From the NCBI RefSeq assembly GCF_036850765.1, contig NC_089490.1, forward strand, positions 389,002,558 through 389,066,557: a DNA stretch of 64,000 nucleotides, read 5' to 3'. Below the pieces are notes generated by a model. That model was not told the DNA's origin. It saw nothing but the letters and a program-made list of their open reading frames with translations, and searched no databases. Below are positions 25,495 to 36,680 of this stretch, one piece after another. Position 1 is the stretch's first letter, and each line of letters begins with the position of its first letter. The stretch is from Saccopteryx bilineata. Lineage: Eukaryota; Chordata; Mammalia; Chiroptera; Emballonuridae. The translations under genes and the position numbers were made by a program.

Positions 25495-25725
25495 ATGGTG
25501 AAGAAGAGTGGAACCAAGTGGACCTGGCTTCCAACATGTAGGAATTATCACTCCCTGTCAACTAAGGCACTGTGGGCAAGTTACTTAACCTCCGAGTCCC
25601 TCAGTTTCCCTTTTTGTAAAATGCAGCTATTAATACCTACTTGATTAAGCTGTTGAGAAACTTAAATGAAATAATTCATGAAAAGTGCTTAGCACAGTGT
25701 CTGGCACATGGGACTACATAATAAA
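25495..25725 (+). mobile_element. MIR SINE fossil
   Basis: GTGGGCAAGTTACTTAACCT, CCCTCAGTTTCCC, and AAAGTGCTTAGCACAGTGTC follow the MIR order on the plus strand. Confidence 0.85.
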
Positions 25726-27420
25726 AATTTCCCTGTGACCTTAAGTTCACTTTTTGAGTTAACATAACACAGAAGAAGGTGAACATGGGGAGTTCCAATA
25801 TCTTGTCAATGCAGCTGTGGCATATGGGATCCAAGGAGTCATGGAATGATTCAGGTTTGTGGGGTTGGTATTATGATATATTTTGGTGGGTCTCAAGCTC
25901 TGGGTGTACCTAAGTAGACACACTCTTAGGCCTTCTGAACCCTGGTGTTGCTCATGCGTAAAGATAATACTGGGTGGGATTTTTGAAAGGGCTAAGTAGC
26001 ATAAATGCTAAAGAAAAAGATAACTATTAGTGTAAGTTACCGAAAATCCCAGAAATTAGCTGAAAATGGAAAGTTTACCATCAGAAGCTACTTTGAGGTA
26101 AATCATTAAACCTTTAGACATGAATGACATAATAGCAAGTGCACAATAACTTAGAATTTGCTCTCCTACTGCCCAGTTACCCCCCAAACCACGTAATGTC
26201 CATAAAATCTTGTTGAGCAAAGTTAAAACTCAAATTTTGAATGTTATTAAACATTGAAGTGTAGTTTTAAATTTTTATAAAAATTGTCAACTTTACCAGC
26301 ATTTTCCATTCCATGGTTCAAGAGGTCATCCAAAGTCCAAGATTAAAAAATACCTACAATTTTCTTCTTGTATTTTTATGGTTTCTATATTTTTACATTT
26401 ACCTTGTTGTCATGTGTATGGAAAACAGGAGCTAAGAACTTAAATAACGTTTGTTTGATAGAGAATATTTAATTTATATTGAGATTGTATTGGATAATGT
26501 AAAGTGTCACTCAAGATGACAAAACAACCAGCTCTCCATAAGTACTATCAATCTAAGCTACTGTAAATGTAGGAAAAACATAACAGGCATTATACTGAAC
26601 TACAGTATTGTATAGAAGCAGTATGTATTATAATAAAGAATAAATAAAGAAGTTTCTTCTAGGCTTTCTTGTTTTACATTTTTTGTAATAGCCTAGTACA
26701 CACCATACCCATGGATATATGGTATTTTTTACTTGTATTGATACAGGATTGTCTCTGATGTTCTAGAATTTGATGGTATTTCAAAGTTATGACTTCCCCA
26801 ACCCCCATGAACTACTTGAACAGCTTTCTCATGCAGCAATCCTATCTGTGCTTCCCTCAGCCACTATCCTTTTTTCTACTCCAGGCTGAATAGTAACCCC
26901 AATAGCTCTTAAAAGGTCAGCCTAAAGAAGATTTGAACCCTGTCTGAAAACCTGAGGGTCCCACTTCTTCACTGAGGTGGGGAGGTAACTATTAGAGTTC
27001 ATCAAATCTTCTTTTCTAATTCTTGGTTGACTGGAATAAATGAACACCCGGCTTGTAACAACAAAGTGCTTAAATAAGAAGAGGAGACATATCAATGCGA
27101 TTTTTAAAGAATTATGACAGAAAATCCCCAGTGACAAGCAGTTGAACGTATGTTCTTTCTCCCCACTGTCTCAATAGTTTCTGAGCTTTAAAAGAATCTT
27201 CACTTTAACTGTCCTGTGTGTACATTTATGGTAAGCCAAATTCATAATTGGAAATAGGTCAGGTAACTTGTAAATAAATAAATATTGGCAGATAAGCAGT
27301 AGACTCTCTGGAGGATACTTTCAATTTCATTACTTTGCCATAATCTCCAAGGTCAATTTAATCCTAAGCAACTTCAGGTGCATATGTGCGTGTGTGTATG
27401 TGTGTGTGTTGTTTAATAGA
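25726..27420. other. Noncoding DNA, mostly unique
   Basis: No gene seen. No lineage SINE. Some AT-rich pieces near 26,560-26,640 may be an old DNA transposon, but I cannot place them. A GT-rich run lies at about 27,385-27,411. Confidence 0.45.
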
Positions 27421-27431
27421 ATTAACTAGAC

Positions 27432-27678
27432 CAGGGTTTCTCATCCTTGGCACTATTGACGTTTGGACTAGATAACATTTTGCTGTGGGGGGCATTGTGG
27501 AATATTTAACAGCATCCTTGTCCTATACTCACTAGATACCAGTAGCACCTCCCAACAGTTATGACAGCCAAAAATACCTTCAGACATTGCCAAATGTCCC
27601 TGTTACCTGGTGTGTGGGTGAGGGGGGCAGGGGGTGGGGTAGTAAAATCGCCTAGGGGTGGGTGGTGGAAAACCACTG
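27432..27678 (+). mobile_element. MER5A1-type hAT-Charlie element, full length
   Basis: Ends CAGGGTTTCTCATCCTTGGC and GGTGGAAAACCACTG. Internal GACATTGCCAAATGTCCC and CCAGTAGCACCTCCCAAC match MER5A1. The 8-bp TSD AACTAGAC is identical on both sides (27,424-27,431 and 27,679-27,686). Confidence 0.92.
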
Positions 27679-28009
27679 AACTAGACCAAACACCGTAGAC
27701 AGATTTAAGTGTGTATTTGTGAGTGTGGGACACTACCCTGCACAGAATTACATCCCAATTCTTTTTCCAAAAGTAACATGTCGATGAGGGGCCCTAGGCT
27801 GAACCTATTGTGAAGATCTTCAATAGTCACAATCAGAGCTCTAGAAATATCTGCTGAGCTGCTAAAAGAAGCACAGGGAGAGCCTTGAAGACTGGGGATG
27901 TTAAAAGAATTTTATCATCTTGTTATTTGCACCTTTGGTTTATCTATTATCAACATAATAAATTGTATTGTGGGCCCGAGCAATGACATTATCTAGTGGA
28001 AGACATTCC

Positions 28010-28165
28010 TAGATTTGGAGTCTGAGAACCTGAGCTGAGGTCTGAGCTCTGCGAATGTCTAGCTAATCACTTTATCTCTCTTAGCCTACTTCCTTGTCCA
28101 AAATGGGAAAAACAATAATGCTTAATCCACAGCATTGTTGTGAGGGTTCAAGCTGTTAATGAGAA
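28010..28165 (+). mobile_element. MIR SINE fossil
   Basis: TCTGAGCTCTGCGAATGTCTAG, then CCAAAATGGGAAAAACAATAATG, then GCATTGTTGTGAGGGTTCAAG follow the MIR core order. Confidence 0.7.
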
Positions 28166-28179
28166 GTAAGGGCTTATTC

Positions 28180-28370
28180 TTGAGGAATCAGGAGCTTTAG
28201 AATCATACAGTCCTAGGGCTGACTTTGGGCAAATGATGCACAGTCTAAGCCAGAGTTTCCTTATGTGCAAAATGCAGAAACAATCATATGATATCATAGT
28301 GTTGTTATGGAAGTTAAATGAGATAATGTATGTCATCCATGCTGTATTGATAGCTATTATTACTGGTCTT
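28180..28370 (+). mobile_element. MIR SINE fossil
   Basis: AGAATCATACAGTCCTAGG, CAGAGTTTCCTTATGTGCAAAATG, TAGTGTTGTTATGGAAGTTAAATGAG. It lies in tandem with the preceding MIR, in the same orientation. Confidence 0.7.
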
Positions 28371-28859
28371 TGGTAAATTGTATTTTACTGTACAAATACA
28401 TAACACTTTATTATTATTTCTTTTCAGTGAGCATTGAAACCTGGAAATCTGAAGAACAAGTTGATAACACCTATATGAGTGAAACTCCGTTATAAAGTAT
28501 AACTTCCCAAATTCTAATCAAGTGAAAGCAGCATTCAACTGTAGTGTGCAACCTCTGTCTTCCAAGTTAAATCAAGGGCACAAGTTTGTTGCAACAATAT
28601 AAGGTTCTCCTCTACTTATTGAAATAATGTTCTAATAAGTTTTTTACAACCTCTGTATCACATAAAACATATGGGGTCAGGCACAGCATGCCCAGCTAGC
28701 ACAATGTATGTCTAGTTCTGAACATTTAAATCTGACCAGGTGCTTGTTGCGAAATTCGCCTTCTCCCAAAAGCATTAGCAAATTGCATCACAGTCCTGAA
28801 ATGAGGTGCAGGGTGGTGTTTTCTAAGTTAAAATATAAATAAGGGGACCTGGGGGTATC

Positions 28860-28980
28860 TTTTACATTAACTTTTTAATTAAAGTATAATTTTCATATGG
28901 AGAAGTGCACAAATCACAAGTACATTTCATTAAATTTTCACAAAGCGAACACACCTATGTAATCATTGAGTGTTTTTAAA
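28860..28980 (-). mobile_element. Old L1 3' fragment, probable
   Basis: TTAATTAAAGTATAATTTTCATATGG...TGCACAAATCACAAGTACA resembles old L1M 3' UTR in reverse. It is short and degenerate. Confidence 0.4.
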
Positions 28981-29169
28981 GGTTAGAGAATTCTGTACTA
29001 AACATGGTTTTTATCATTAGGAGGATAAAAAAAAGTTATAATGAATTTGAAAGAAAACGGTGGTGACTTCCAGACAAGATAGCAACTGGCTTTGCTGTGC
29101 AAATGTGATTTTTGAACTCTCAAGTGAAAATAATTACAAAATGATAAAGGGCCGGAAGTCCTATCACCA

Positions 29170-29345
29170 TTTCCTACTTGATGTGTGATGTTAGAAAATT
29201 AACTTCAAGTGCCTCAGTCTGCTCGTCTGTTAAATGGGGATAATCATAGAATTGTTAATAGGATTAAATGAGATAACACTTACAAAGGCTTGGATTAGTC
29301 TGGCACTTATATTATAGCTCTTAATAAGTGTAAATTATTCTCCAT
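29170..29345 (+). mobile_element. MIR SINE fossil
   Basis: GTGCCTCAGTCTGCTCGTCTGTTAAATGGGGATAATCATAG and TTAATAGGATTAAATGAGATAAC are clear MIR core matches. Confidence 0.85.
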
Positions 29346-29790
29346 TTAGGGTGATGCCCCAAGGGACCATAAGAAGGAAATTATAGAGATGTCAAGAATT
29401 CATTTAGGAAAAAAATGGGAAGTTCTGTACAGAAGGGGAGCTCGATCAGAATAGCTAAGGAATGCTATCACTGAGCCCTGGGACCAGCAGGGAGGGTCGG
29501 TCTGTGGTAAAGGCTAGAGAATGGAACCTTAGAGAAAGCAGGGTACCTGGAGGAGGTACCTCCACACAGGGTGATGAACCAAGAAGCTGTAAAGATGGTG
29601 CAGACTGAATAGCAAGCCACGGGGTGAACCCAGCATCCAAACAGGACATGATCTGATTTTTCAGAGACCAGAGTAAGGTCTAAGAGTGATTGTTTGGTGT
29701 GGGCCTAGAGAGAGAAACGAGAGAAGCAGCAGCCACAAGGAAACATAATCCCAGGAATCAGAGCCTTGAAAGGGGCCTCGTTTAAGGCTA
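29345..29790 (+). repeat. Probable ancient mammalian repeat, unnamed
   Basis: AACAGGACATGATCTGATTTTTC and AAGAGTGATTG resemble a long, old mammal-wide repeat ('gacatgatctgattt...gatcactctggctgc'). Other parts of the same pattern appear at 31.47-32.36, 47.06-47.98 and 54.59-54.90 kb. I cannot give its library name. Confidence 0.4.
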
Positions 29791-30759
29791 TATTCAAGGT
29801 CAAGGGACTGGAGCATGTTATAGCTTGGGAATGACCTCAACTATATTAGCATTAGGCCTAGCATTCCTTCATACTGAAGCAGGAGATAATTGTGCACTTT
29901 CATCGACTTGGATCCTGAATAAGAGAAAGAGATAACTAATAAGGAAGAAAAGAATGGAGACAGGCTGAGTGTCAGAATCTAGACCTGGCAAAGAAAGCTC
30001 TCCCTCTGGCTGATGGCAACAAGAAGTTACCCCAAATCCAGTCAGCAGTCGAATTTGTCACAGCTTCATTATCCCTGTCTTATAAATGACTTATTATTGC
30101 TCTAAGGGTCTTTGAAAGGAGGCGATTTGGTTTCTTTTTCCTTGATTGCTTGTAGGAGATGCATCGGTGTATAAGATTTAGGGCAATTTTGGTGAATAAA
30201 TGTGACCCAGTGTTATTGTCACTTTCATGAAACATCTGTCACTGATGGATAAAGGGTGTGAAATAACCAAACCAGGGATGGCAAATCTGTGGGCTGTGGG
30301 TTTCTGAGAGCCTGAATTTGGCCTCAGAATCTTTCTCAACACATCAGGCAGGCATTACCAACTCTTTGGAGCTTGCTCAAGACAGAAATCCATTTTGTCA
30401 TACCTGGACTTACCCCTCATCCCTTGCTATAATTAATGTACCTATGTATCTCATCCACTTCTCCTGATGCAAAGTGTACCAGATATGAAATCTGCCTGAC
30501 TTCAACTCTACATATTTAAATTAAGCCCTGGATAGGTAACAATTGCCTCTCTGTTTAGGGACCGGTTCTCATATTTCTGAGTTTATAACTGATTTATGAC
30601 CTATAAATAGTCACATCAACCTCACTGCTGAATAATTCACATACTGAGGTCATGCTCCCTGGATGAACCTGACACCCATTAGTGTTAGACTAATCAGCCG
30701 TGTGCATCCAAGCTAGAACACATGAGGAAACGCACCCCAAAATGGCGGGAGTGGACAAG

Positions 30760-30900
30760 CAGAAAGCCTGGATTTTATTCTCTCATTTTAAGCCCACCAG
30801 GCCACTTTCTCTTTAGCTTCATTTTCTTCATCCCTAAAATGGGATATTAGTTTCCTACTGGTGGCAACATTAGGAGAATTATCAAAATTATAAATGTTTT
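30760..30900 (+). mobile_element. MIR SINE fragment
   Basis: TTTAGCTTCATTTTCTTCATCCCTAAAATGGGATATTAG is the MIR core. A later type B SINE sits at its right edge. Confidence 0.65.
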
Positions 30901-30910
30901 GAAGATTCTT

Positions 30911-31108
30911 GTCTGACCTGTGGTGACATAGTGGATAAAGCATCAACATGGAACGCTGAGGTCACTGGTTCAAAACCCTGGGCTTGCCTGGTCAAGGCAC
31001 ATATAGGAGTTGATGCTTCCTGTTCCTCCCCCCTTCTCTTTCTCTCCCCCCACTCTTTCCCTCTCTCTGTCCTCTCTAAAATGAATAAATAAAATATTTT
31101 TTTAAAAG
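30911..31108 (+). mobile_element. Bat SINE, type B
   Basis: GTCTGACCTGTGGTGACATAGTGGATAAAG, then GAGGTCACTGGTTCAAAACCC, a CT-rich run, and an AAATGAATAAATAAAATATTTTT tail. Confidence 0.9.
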
Positions 31109-31776
31109 GAAAGAAGTTCTTAGAACTGAAAACTTTAGACTCAAAGCATTACTTCTGTAGCTGTAAGCCCCCTTCGATGAAAGCCATCATAATGAATGAG
31201 ATTGATCATTTGTGTTTTATACTTCATTACATAAATAAGTCAAATTTCTTCTGAACTGTGTAGTCAATGAGATGGGAGAGACGTCGTTTACAGATTTGGG
31301 GCACAGTCCTCGTTGTTACCATCCATAAAATGGGCACATCATATACCTCATTTCCCTCACTCTCCCTGCAGAGAATAAAATAGAAGTTGCAAATGAATGA
31401 GTGTACTGAAAACTGGTGCTATAACTGAAAGAAAGAGGAATTAACTAATTAAAAAAATTTTTTTAAAGCATTTATTGAGCACCTGTTATGTGCCAGGCAC
31501 ATGAGAGGTTCTGAGGAAACAGTGGCAAACAAAGATAACGGATCTTGACCTCCTGAAATTTATCATCAACAGAAAGGGAACACACTGAATGGAAGATGAC
31601 CAAAGTGATGTGTGATGTGTAGTGCAGGGTGGGAGGGGCTCAGCAGGGAGTCTCATCCAGTCTGGGGGTGTTGTGACATGTCCGCTGGAACCTCAGGATG
31701 GGAACACGAGGTACAGGGGTGCCGAGGAAGCATTCTAGGCAGATGAGATGCACATAAAGATCTCTGAGGCATTTTA

Positions 31777-32181
31777 TTTATTTTTCTTTCTTTTTTCCTT
31801 TATTTTATTTTATTTTTTTTTGTATTTTTCTGAAGTTGGAAACAGGGAGGCAGTCAGATAGACTCCCGCATGTGCCCGACTGGGATCCACCCAGCATGGC
31901 CACCAGGGGGCGATGCTCTGCCCATCTGGGGCGCCGCTCTGTTGCAACCAGAGCCATTCTAGCGCCTGAGGCAGTGGCCATGGAGCCATCCTCAGTGCCT
32001 GGGCCAACTTTGCTCCAATGGAGCCTTGGCTGTGGGAGGGGAAGAGAGAGACAGAGAGGAAGGAGAGGGGGAGGGGTGGAGAAGCAGATGGGCGCTTCTC
32101 CTGTGTGCCCTGGCAGGGAATTGAACCCAGGACTCCTGCACGCCAGGCTGACGCTCTACCACTGAGCCAACCGGCCAAGGC
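31777..32181 (-). mobile_element. Bat SINE, type A, full length
   Basis: Reverse copy with T-rich tail complement at 31,777-31,820 and head ending ACCGGCCAAGGC. The TSD CTCTGAGGCATTTTA occurs at 31,762-31,776 and just after the head. The CTCF-like core is at 31,900-31,912. It splits the older repeat around it. Confidence 0.95.
31900..31912 (+). promoter_or_regulatory. CTCF-like core motif inside SINE
   Basis: TGGCCACCAGGGGGCGATG is the closest match in the window to the extended CTCF consensus (TGGCCACCAGGGGGCGCTA), with two mismatches in 19. Confidence 0.65.
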
Positions 32182-33282
32182 CTCTGAGGCATTTTAAAGA
32201 TAAACCCTGGCTACAGAAGAACAGACGAGGAGAGAGGGAAAGAGGGATGTAGGGCAACCATGTAGGAGGTCATTGTGGCACCAGGAGAAATGGTGGAGGC
32301 GGTAGTGGAGAGTGGAGAGGAGTGGATGGACTCCAGGGCCTTGTGGAGACAGAATCTGCAGGACCTTATGCCCCATGAGGCTCCCTAATCCTGCTCTCGC
32401 CCTGCCTTCAATCGAGGTTATTTGTATATTTGCCTAATTCCCATACTAGATTTTATGTCTTGGTTTATCCCCCATCTTTCCTCTTCTCTCCATCTCCCAA
32501 AGGTGCCAGAAAAACATGGAATTAACTAATTTTTAAATTTAATTTAAAATAACACCAATTCTATCATCCCAGCACCTGGGTTGGTGACTAAAACAAGAGG
32601 TAGTTTTGGATTAGGGACTCTGTGCTAAGAACTGCTTTGGTGGATATGAAGAAACAATATGTTCTCCTAACATTGAGAGTGAGAATTTAAAAACATGAAG
32701 CATTTTCCAGTAGCCACTTGGAGACGGCTGGTTCCCCGAAGGTGCAGGGGTTATGAGTCCCCAAGCCACAAACGCTTTATTTTAATACTACTTCCTCAAT
32801 TAGCATAAGCACAAACTTATTATTTTTCTAAGTACATTTCCAAGTATTGTTGCTGTTCATCTAATAGAAAAGAAAAACTCATTCCAATTCCAATCTGGAT
32901 GGATATTACACTTCCTTTGATAAACGTCAGTGGGTTGATGGGAACAGACCCATTCCAAGCTGAAAGGCTGGAACCTAAGCTTTGTGACTAACTGTGCCTA
33001 AAGACAGCTCATTTCATCCTAGAGTATCCTCGCCTCAGCAGTCCAGGCAAAACCAAAGAGATCACAGAGCAAAATCAACTAAGAGTCTGACAACATTAAC
33101 ACAGTGACTTTATGCTCGTCGGTTATTGGAACCTAAGTCCATTTACAAAAATGTTGTTTTAAGGAAAAATGTTTTGGGCGAATAATTGTGAATAATCAGA
33201 AAAGGCAAACAAACAAACAAACAAAAATAGGATAGCTGGTAATCCAATCAAATTTTAGGTCTAATTTTTCAAAATTAAAGGT

Positions 33283-33660
33283 TCTCTTTGTGTGTGTGTG
33301 TGTGTGCATTTTCCTGAAGTGAGAAGCAGGGAGGAAGAGAGACAGACTCCCGCATGCACCCGACTGGGATCTACTCGTCATGCCCACCAGGAGGCGATGC
33401 TCTGACCATCTGGGGTGTTGCTCCATTGCAACCAGAGTCATTCTAGCGCCTGAGGCAAAGGCCATGGAGCTGTCCTCAGTGCTCGGGCCAACTTTGCTCC
33501 AATGGAGCCTTGGCTTTGGGAGGGGAAAAGAGACAGAAAGGAGAGGGGGAAGGGTGGAGAAGCAGAAGGGTGCTTCCCCTGTGTGCCCTGGCCAGGAATC
33601 GAACCCAGGACTTCCACATGCTGAGTGGATGCTCTACCATTGAACCAGCCGGCCAGGGCC
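33283..33660 (-). mobile_element. Bat SINE, type A, with TG microsatellite in the tail
   Basis: Reverse copy ending ACCAGCCGGCCAGGGCC. The tail side has become a TG run (33,289-33,306). The CTCF-like core is mutated to CCACCAGGAGGCG (33,386-33,398). Confidence 0.92.
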
Positions 33661-33814
33661 TCTCATTTTTTATTTTACCAAAATTTCCAATTTCAGAGAA
33701 AATTTACCCTCATTGCTGGTTGGATTTCCACTGACAATAAATAGTCCCCAATGCTTTTTACATCTGAATTTCTCTGCCTTTTCAGGTGCACTTGGCTATC
33801 TGACACATTGGGGT

Positions 33815-33970
33815 GTTTTGAATTTCAGTGAACTGGGTGTTTAGGTCCAGCTCTGCTACTCACTAGCTGTACATGTGAAAAAGTCGCCGGCTTCACGGGT
33901 GTCAGTGTTTTCACCTTTGACATGAAAATATCTGTTATCTTAGCATACTGGGATACTTGAGGGACTTAAA
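33815..33970 (+). mobile_element. MIR SINE fragment
   Basis: GGTCCAGCTCTGCTACTCACTAGCTGTACATG matches the MIR 5' half. The rest is degenerate. Confidence 0.65.
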
Positions 33971-34034
33971 ATAGGAATCCCTAAAATTTTCCTAATGAGT
34001 TTTTTTTCCCCATGAAGACTTACTGTTAATAATT

Positions 34035-34225
34035 AACAGTGAAAATAACAGCGGCCATTTACCAAGCATTCTGGGCCAGATGTTTTATACAGACTTAAAA
34101 TTTTATAGATAAGAAAACTGAGCAGAGGTGTTAAGTAAATTGCCTAAAGTCACATAAATAGTAAATGGTAAACCTGGGATTCCTGCCCGTGGCTACTCAA
34201 ACTTGGGTTCTGCTTTCTAATGGGA
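34035..34225 (-). mobile_element. MIR SINE fossil
   Basis: GCCATTTACCAAGCATTCTGGG, ATAGATAAGAAAACTGAGCAGAGG, and TTGCCTAAAGTCACATAAATAG follow reverse MIR order. Confidence 0.75.
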
Positions 34226-34339
34226 ATTCCACGAGCCGCAAGGAAGGCGGTGGTGCGGCAGACACAAGGGTGACTCGGCAAGGCTTTCAGAAGACTGGAT
34301 GGATTCTGAGACAAGGGTCTCTCAGGAAGAGCAACTCAC

Positions 34340-34391
34340 ATTCTCTTCAGCAAAGAGAGAGAGAGAGGGAGAGAGAGAGAGAGAGAGAGAA
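34340..34391 (+). repeat. GA microsatellite
   Basis: Nearly pure (GA)n at about 34,356-34,391 with one GGGA break. Confidence 0.9.
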
Positions 34392-34434
34392 CGAGAAGCA
34401 AGTCTCTATCCCACGTCGGAAGACACATGGTATG

Positions 34435-34650
34435 ATGGCAGATGTGGGATTTAGAGTCAGAACGGCCTGGGTGTGAATCTTGCCTAAGTTACAGCTTTGC
34501 TGAGGGGTCTTGGACAGGTTACTTATCCACATTTTTCCCACCTCTGAAATAGGGATAATACTACTTGTGGAGTTGTTTTCATAGTTAGAAATAATCTGTG
34601 TAAAGTGTCTTGCACGTAGTAGGCATGCAATATGTTTCAGGCAAATTATA
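34435..34650 (+). mobile_element. MIR SINE fossil
   Basis: TTTAGAGTCAGAACGGCCTGGGTGTGAATC, GACAGGTTACTTATCC, CCTCTGAAATAGGGATAATACTAC. A clear plus-strand MIR. Confidence 0.85.
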
Positions 34651-34805
34651 ATATCCTTTTATAAGTACTTTGACAGCATTTCTCAAAAGTGTGTTGTGAA
34701 TATACATTAGGAAATAAAAAGAGAAAAGATGAAAGAAATTTTAAGTAAGGGAATAGTTGGGCAGTCAAATAAATCTGGAAGATGCTGTTAAAAAAAGTTA
34801 AACTA

Positions 34806-34997
34806 GGCCTGACCTGTGGTGGCGCAGTGGATAAAGCATCGACCTGGAAATGCTGAGGTCACCAGTTCGAAACCCTGGGCTTGCCTGGTCAAGGCACATA
34901 TGGGAGTTGATGCTTCCGGCTCCTCCCCCCTTCTCTCTCTCTGTCTCTCCTCTCTCTTTCCTCTCTAAAAATGAATAAATAAAAATAAAATAAAATT
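34806..34997 (+). mobile_element. Bat SINE, type B, well preserved
   Basis: GGCCTGACCTGTGGTGGCGC start, GATAAAGCATCGACC, a CAGTTCGAAACCC B-box region, CT-rich tract and A-rich tail. The TSD AAAAAAGTTAAACTA brackets it (before 34,806 and from about 34,998). Confidence 0.93.
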
Positions 34998-35091
34998 AAA
35001 AAAGTTAAACTAGTTTTTTTGTTTTTGTTTTTTGTTTTTTTGTTGTTGTTTTTTTGCAGGACATCTCAGAGCCTTTAAATTGCAAAGATGC

Positions 35092-35437
35092 GTCTGACCA
35101 GGAGGTGGCGCAGTGGATAGAGTGTCGAACTGGGATGCGGAGGACCCAGGTTCAAGACCCCAAGGTCGCCAGCTTGAGCACGGGCTCATCTATTTTGAGC
35201 AAAGCTCACCAGCTTGGACCCAAGGTCGCTGGCTTGAGCAAGGGGTTACTCGGTCTGCTGTAGCCCCACGGTCAAGGCACATATGAGAAAGCAATCAATG
35301 AACAGCTAAGGGGTCACAATGAAAAACTAATTATTGATGCTTCTCATCTCTCTCCGTTCCTGTCTGTCCCTATCTATCCCTCTCTCTCTCTGACTCTCTC
35401 TGTCTCTATAAAAATAATAAATAAAAATTAAAAAAAT
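35092..35437 (+). mobile_element. Bat SINE, type C, full length
   Basis: TCTGACCAGGAGGTGGCGC start, GATAGAGTGTCGAACTGGG, CAGGTTCAAGACC B-box region, then the duplicated 'ccaaggtcgc...cttgagca' body, CT-rich tract and A-rich tail. The perfect 15-bp TSD AAATTGCAAAGATGC lies at 35,077-35,091 and 35,438-35,452. Confidence 0.95.
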
Positions 35438-35452
35438 AAATTGCAAAGATGC

Positions 35453-36440
35453 AATAGGACTCTTCCAGAGGAAGCATTTTCCCAATTTATTTAATTATAT
35501 AGTCCCTTTTTTTTTTTTTTTAATGGTGCATCTTACAGGACTGATGTTCTTGGGAACACATGCTAGGAAGCACAGGCCGGTGAGTTCTAGAAGAAGCTGG
35601 ATTTCTCAGGTCCAGTCATCATGATGCACTTACTATTTTCTGGTGCCTCCAGAGCCATCTCTCACCTCCAGAGCCATTTCTTGTCTCCATTTATTTCTCC
35701 CTAAAGTAGGACTTCTCCTTTTTTTTTACAAATGTCACAGAATGAAGCTCTAAAGAGTGAAAAGTTCAGCTCCCAACAGGACTGGGCAACATCCACAAAG
35801 CAAACCACGCAAGACCCACAGGGCCAAGGCATTACCGAGCCTCTCAGGACTGCAGGACAAACACCACTCCTCCTTCCCTCCAGCCAGAGAAGCTTAAAGA
35901 GTGCCGATTACTCCGCAGACCACCGCAGACCACCAGAAGGCATGGGCCAGGAGAAAAGAGACCTTGTCACTTACCCAGGGAGTCAGAGGCCAGCCCATCG
36001 AAGTGACCCTGCTTAGGCTCCTGTCCATGCACTTGTCAAAGGCCATCCCCACCCAAGGAAGGGGAAAGAATTAAACAGAGGATCAGCTTTTTATTTTCAT
36101 GTAAAAAGCACTTGCCCTCGGGTTATAAATGTTATTGCATTTGTGCAGCACTTTACTGCTGCCCTCAGCTTGCGAGCATCATAGGACCCCGGTGGCAGTA
36201 CTTTTATAACCCTTGATCAATAGCTTATTTCTATCGCCTTCAGTCCCAGCTGCCAATCCGCTCTGTATAATGCGGAAGGCAGACTTCGCTGCTCTCCAGA
36301 TGTACACATTATGAATGTAAACTGTGAGTGTAACATATGTATGGGTGTGTGTGCATTGAGTGGGGGACATGGGAATTTTGAACGAGGAATGACAAAAATG
36401 GGCTCCTTGTTCTGGGAGACTACCACAAAACTGGGAGTTT
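35453..36440. other. Unique noncoding DNA
   Basis: No repeat recognised and no convincing gene. The 94-codon open frame at 35,732-36,016 has no resemblance to a known protein and no exon signals that I can support. Confidence 0.45.
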
Positions 36441-36457
36441 TCTTACTAGTGAATCAA

Positions 36458-36492
<35 letters not shown>
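36458..36492 (+). repeat. CT microsatellite
   Basis: (CT)n at about 36,458-36,492, broken once by GTCTTT. Confidence 0.88.
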
Positions 36493-36680
36493 GAAATAAC
36501 ATGCTTGGTACTATTTGGTAGGTCAAGAGAAATGAGACATGGTTCTCTTGTGTTTGTGTGTTTTTATTTTACATATATTTTGGGGAGGTGGTGAAAGGGG
36601 GGTATGGAAAGGTGTAAGTTCCAAGAAAGAAGGGACCATGGCTATCTTGTTCATCACCCTCGTATTCCCAGCACCTAGAG

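Larger units (their letters stand above)
31470..32360 (+). repeat. Ancient mammalian repeat, unnamed, split by a type A SINE
   Basis: TTTATTGAGCACCTGTTATGTGCCAGGCAC start, GTGGCAAACAAAGATAACGG, CATTCTAGGCAGATGAG, then after the SINE GTAGGAGGTCATTGTGGCACC and GTGGAGAGTGGAGAGGAGTGG. The order fits one long old repeat of LINE-like size. I could not name it. Confidence 0.5.
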
